From positions 1 through 6,470 of the forward strand of contig JAMDCX010000082.1 in the NCBI GenBank assembly GCA_023489375.1: a DNA stretch of 6,470 nt, read 5' to 3'. The DNA comes from Planctomycetota bacterium. Lineage in GTDB: Bacteria; Planctomycetota; Phycisphaerae; WQYP01. The notes beneath the pieces are model-generated. The model was given only the letters and a program-made list of their open reading frames with translations, did not search any database and was not told where the DNA came from. Of this stretch, positions 6,419 through 6,470 are shown piece after piece (position 1 is the first letter of the stretch; each line of letters begins with the position of its first letter). The position numbers and the translations under genes were made by a program.

Positions 6419-6470
6419 TCCGCCGCGCATACAGGACATTTCAGCCCCATCGCAATCCCGGCCATTACTC
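6397..6470 (-). CDS. C-terminal end of an unidentified ORF with a CPVC motif (partial)
   Basis: Entering from the right edge, one minus-strand frame gives 23 codons ending MGLKCPVCAAEDRADSE and then TAA. Cys-Pro-Val-Cys followed by acidic residues resembles half of a zinc ribbon and is loosely like the start of NrdR-type proteins, but the frame stops at once and no second Cys pair follows. It could be the tail of a real upstream gene, a broken gene, or chance. I do not recognise a family. Confidence 0.25.
   Translation of the reverse strand, partial: VMAGIAMGLKCPVCAAEDRADSE

Overview
The window reads as chromosomal DNA from a bacterium of the PVC group, most likely a Verrucomicrobiota/Lentisphaerota-type or Phycisphaerae-type planctomycete lineage. 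The clues are a PEP-CTERM surface protein, an orphan pseudopilin-like protein of the kind these bacteria carry in large numbers, and two secreted glycoside hydrolases. This placement is inferred from gene content only. All recognisable genes lie on the minus strand, so transcription runs from the right edge to the left edge.

From right to left: (1) 6397-6470 holds the last 23 codons of an unidentified ORF with a CPVC motif, whose stop lies inside a long imperfect inverted repeat (6381-6418). (2) About 5982-6396 is a gene-poor stretch with a 16-bp perfect palindrome (6112-6127) and three short perfect hairpins. It probably holds the control region and leader of the next gene. (3) 5151-5981 encodes a PEP-CTERM protein with a Sec signal peptide, followed by a good intrinsic terminator (5086-5113). 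(4) 4135-5019 encodes a type IV pilin/type II secretion-like pseudopilin. (5) 1214-4102, only 32 bp downstream, encodes a complete Tat-exported GH78 alpha-L-rhamnosidase. (6) 1-1036 is the N-terminal 345 codons of a Sec-exported GH92 alpha-mannosidase that runs off the left edge.

Together the genes look like a small glycan-degradation locus: rhamnose and mannose removal outside the cytoplasm, next to two cell-surface proteins. Three genes have a near-identical AAGGAG ribosome site 6-9 nt before ATG. The rhamnosidase has none and may depend on translation of the pseudopilin gene before it. I found no tRNA, rRNA, CRISPR array or intact mobile element. I do not see a clearly new system. The most unusual parts are the structured leader with two possible starts before the PEP-CTERM gene, the 16-bp palindrome, and the pairing of a pseudopilin with a rhamnosidase.
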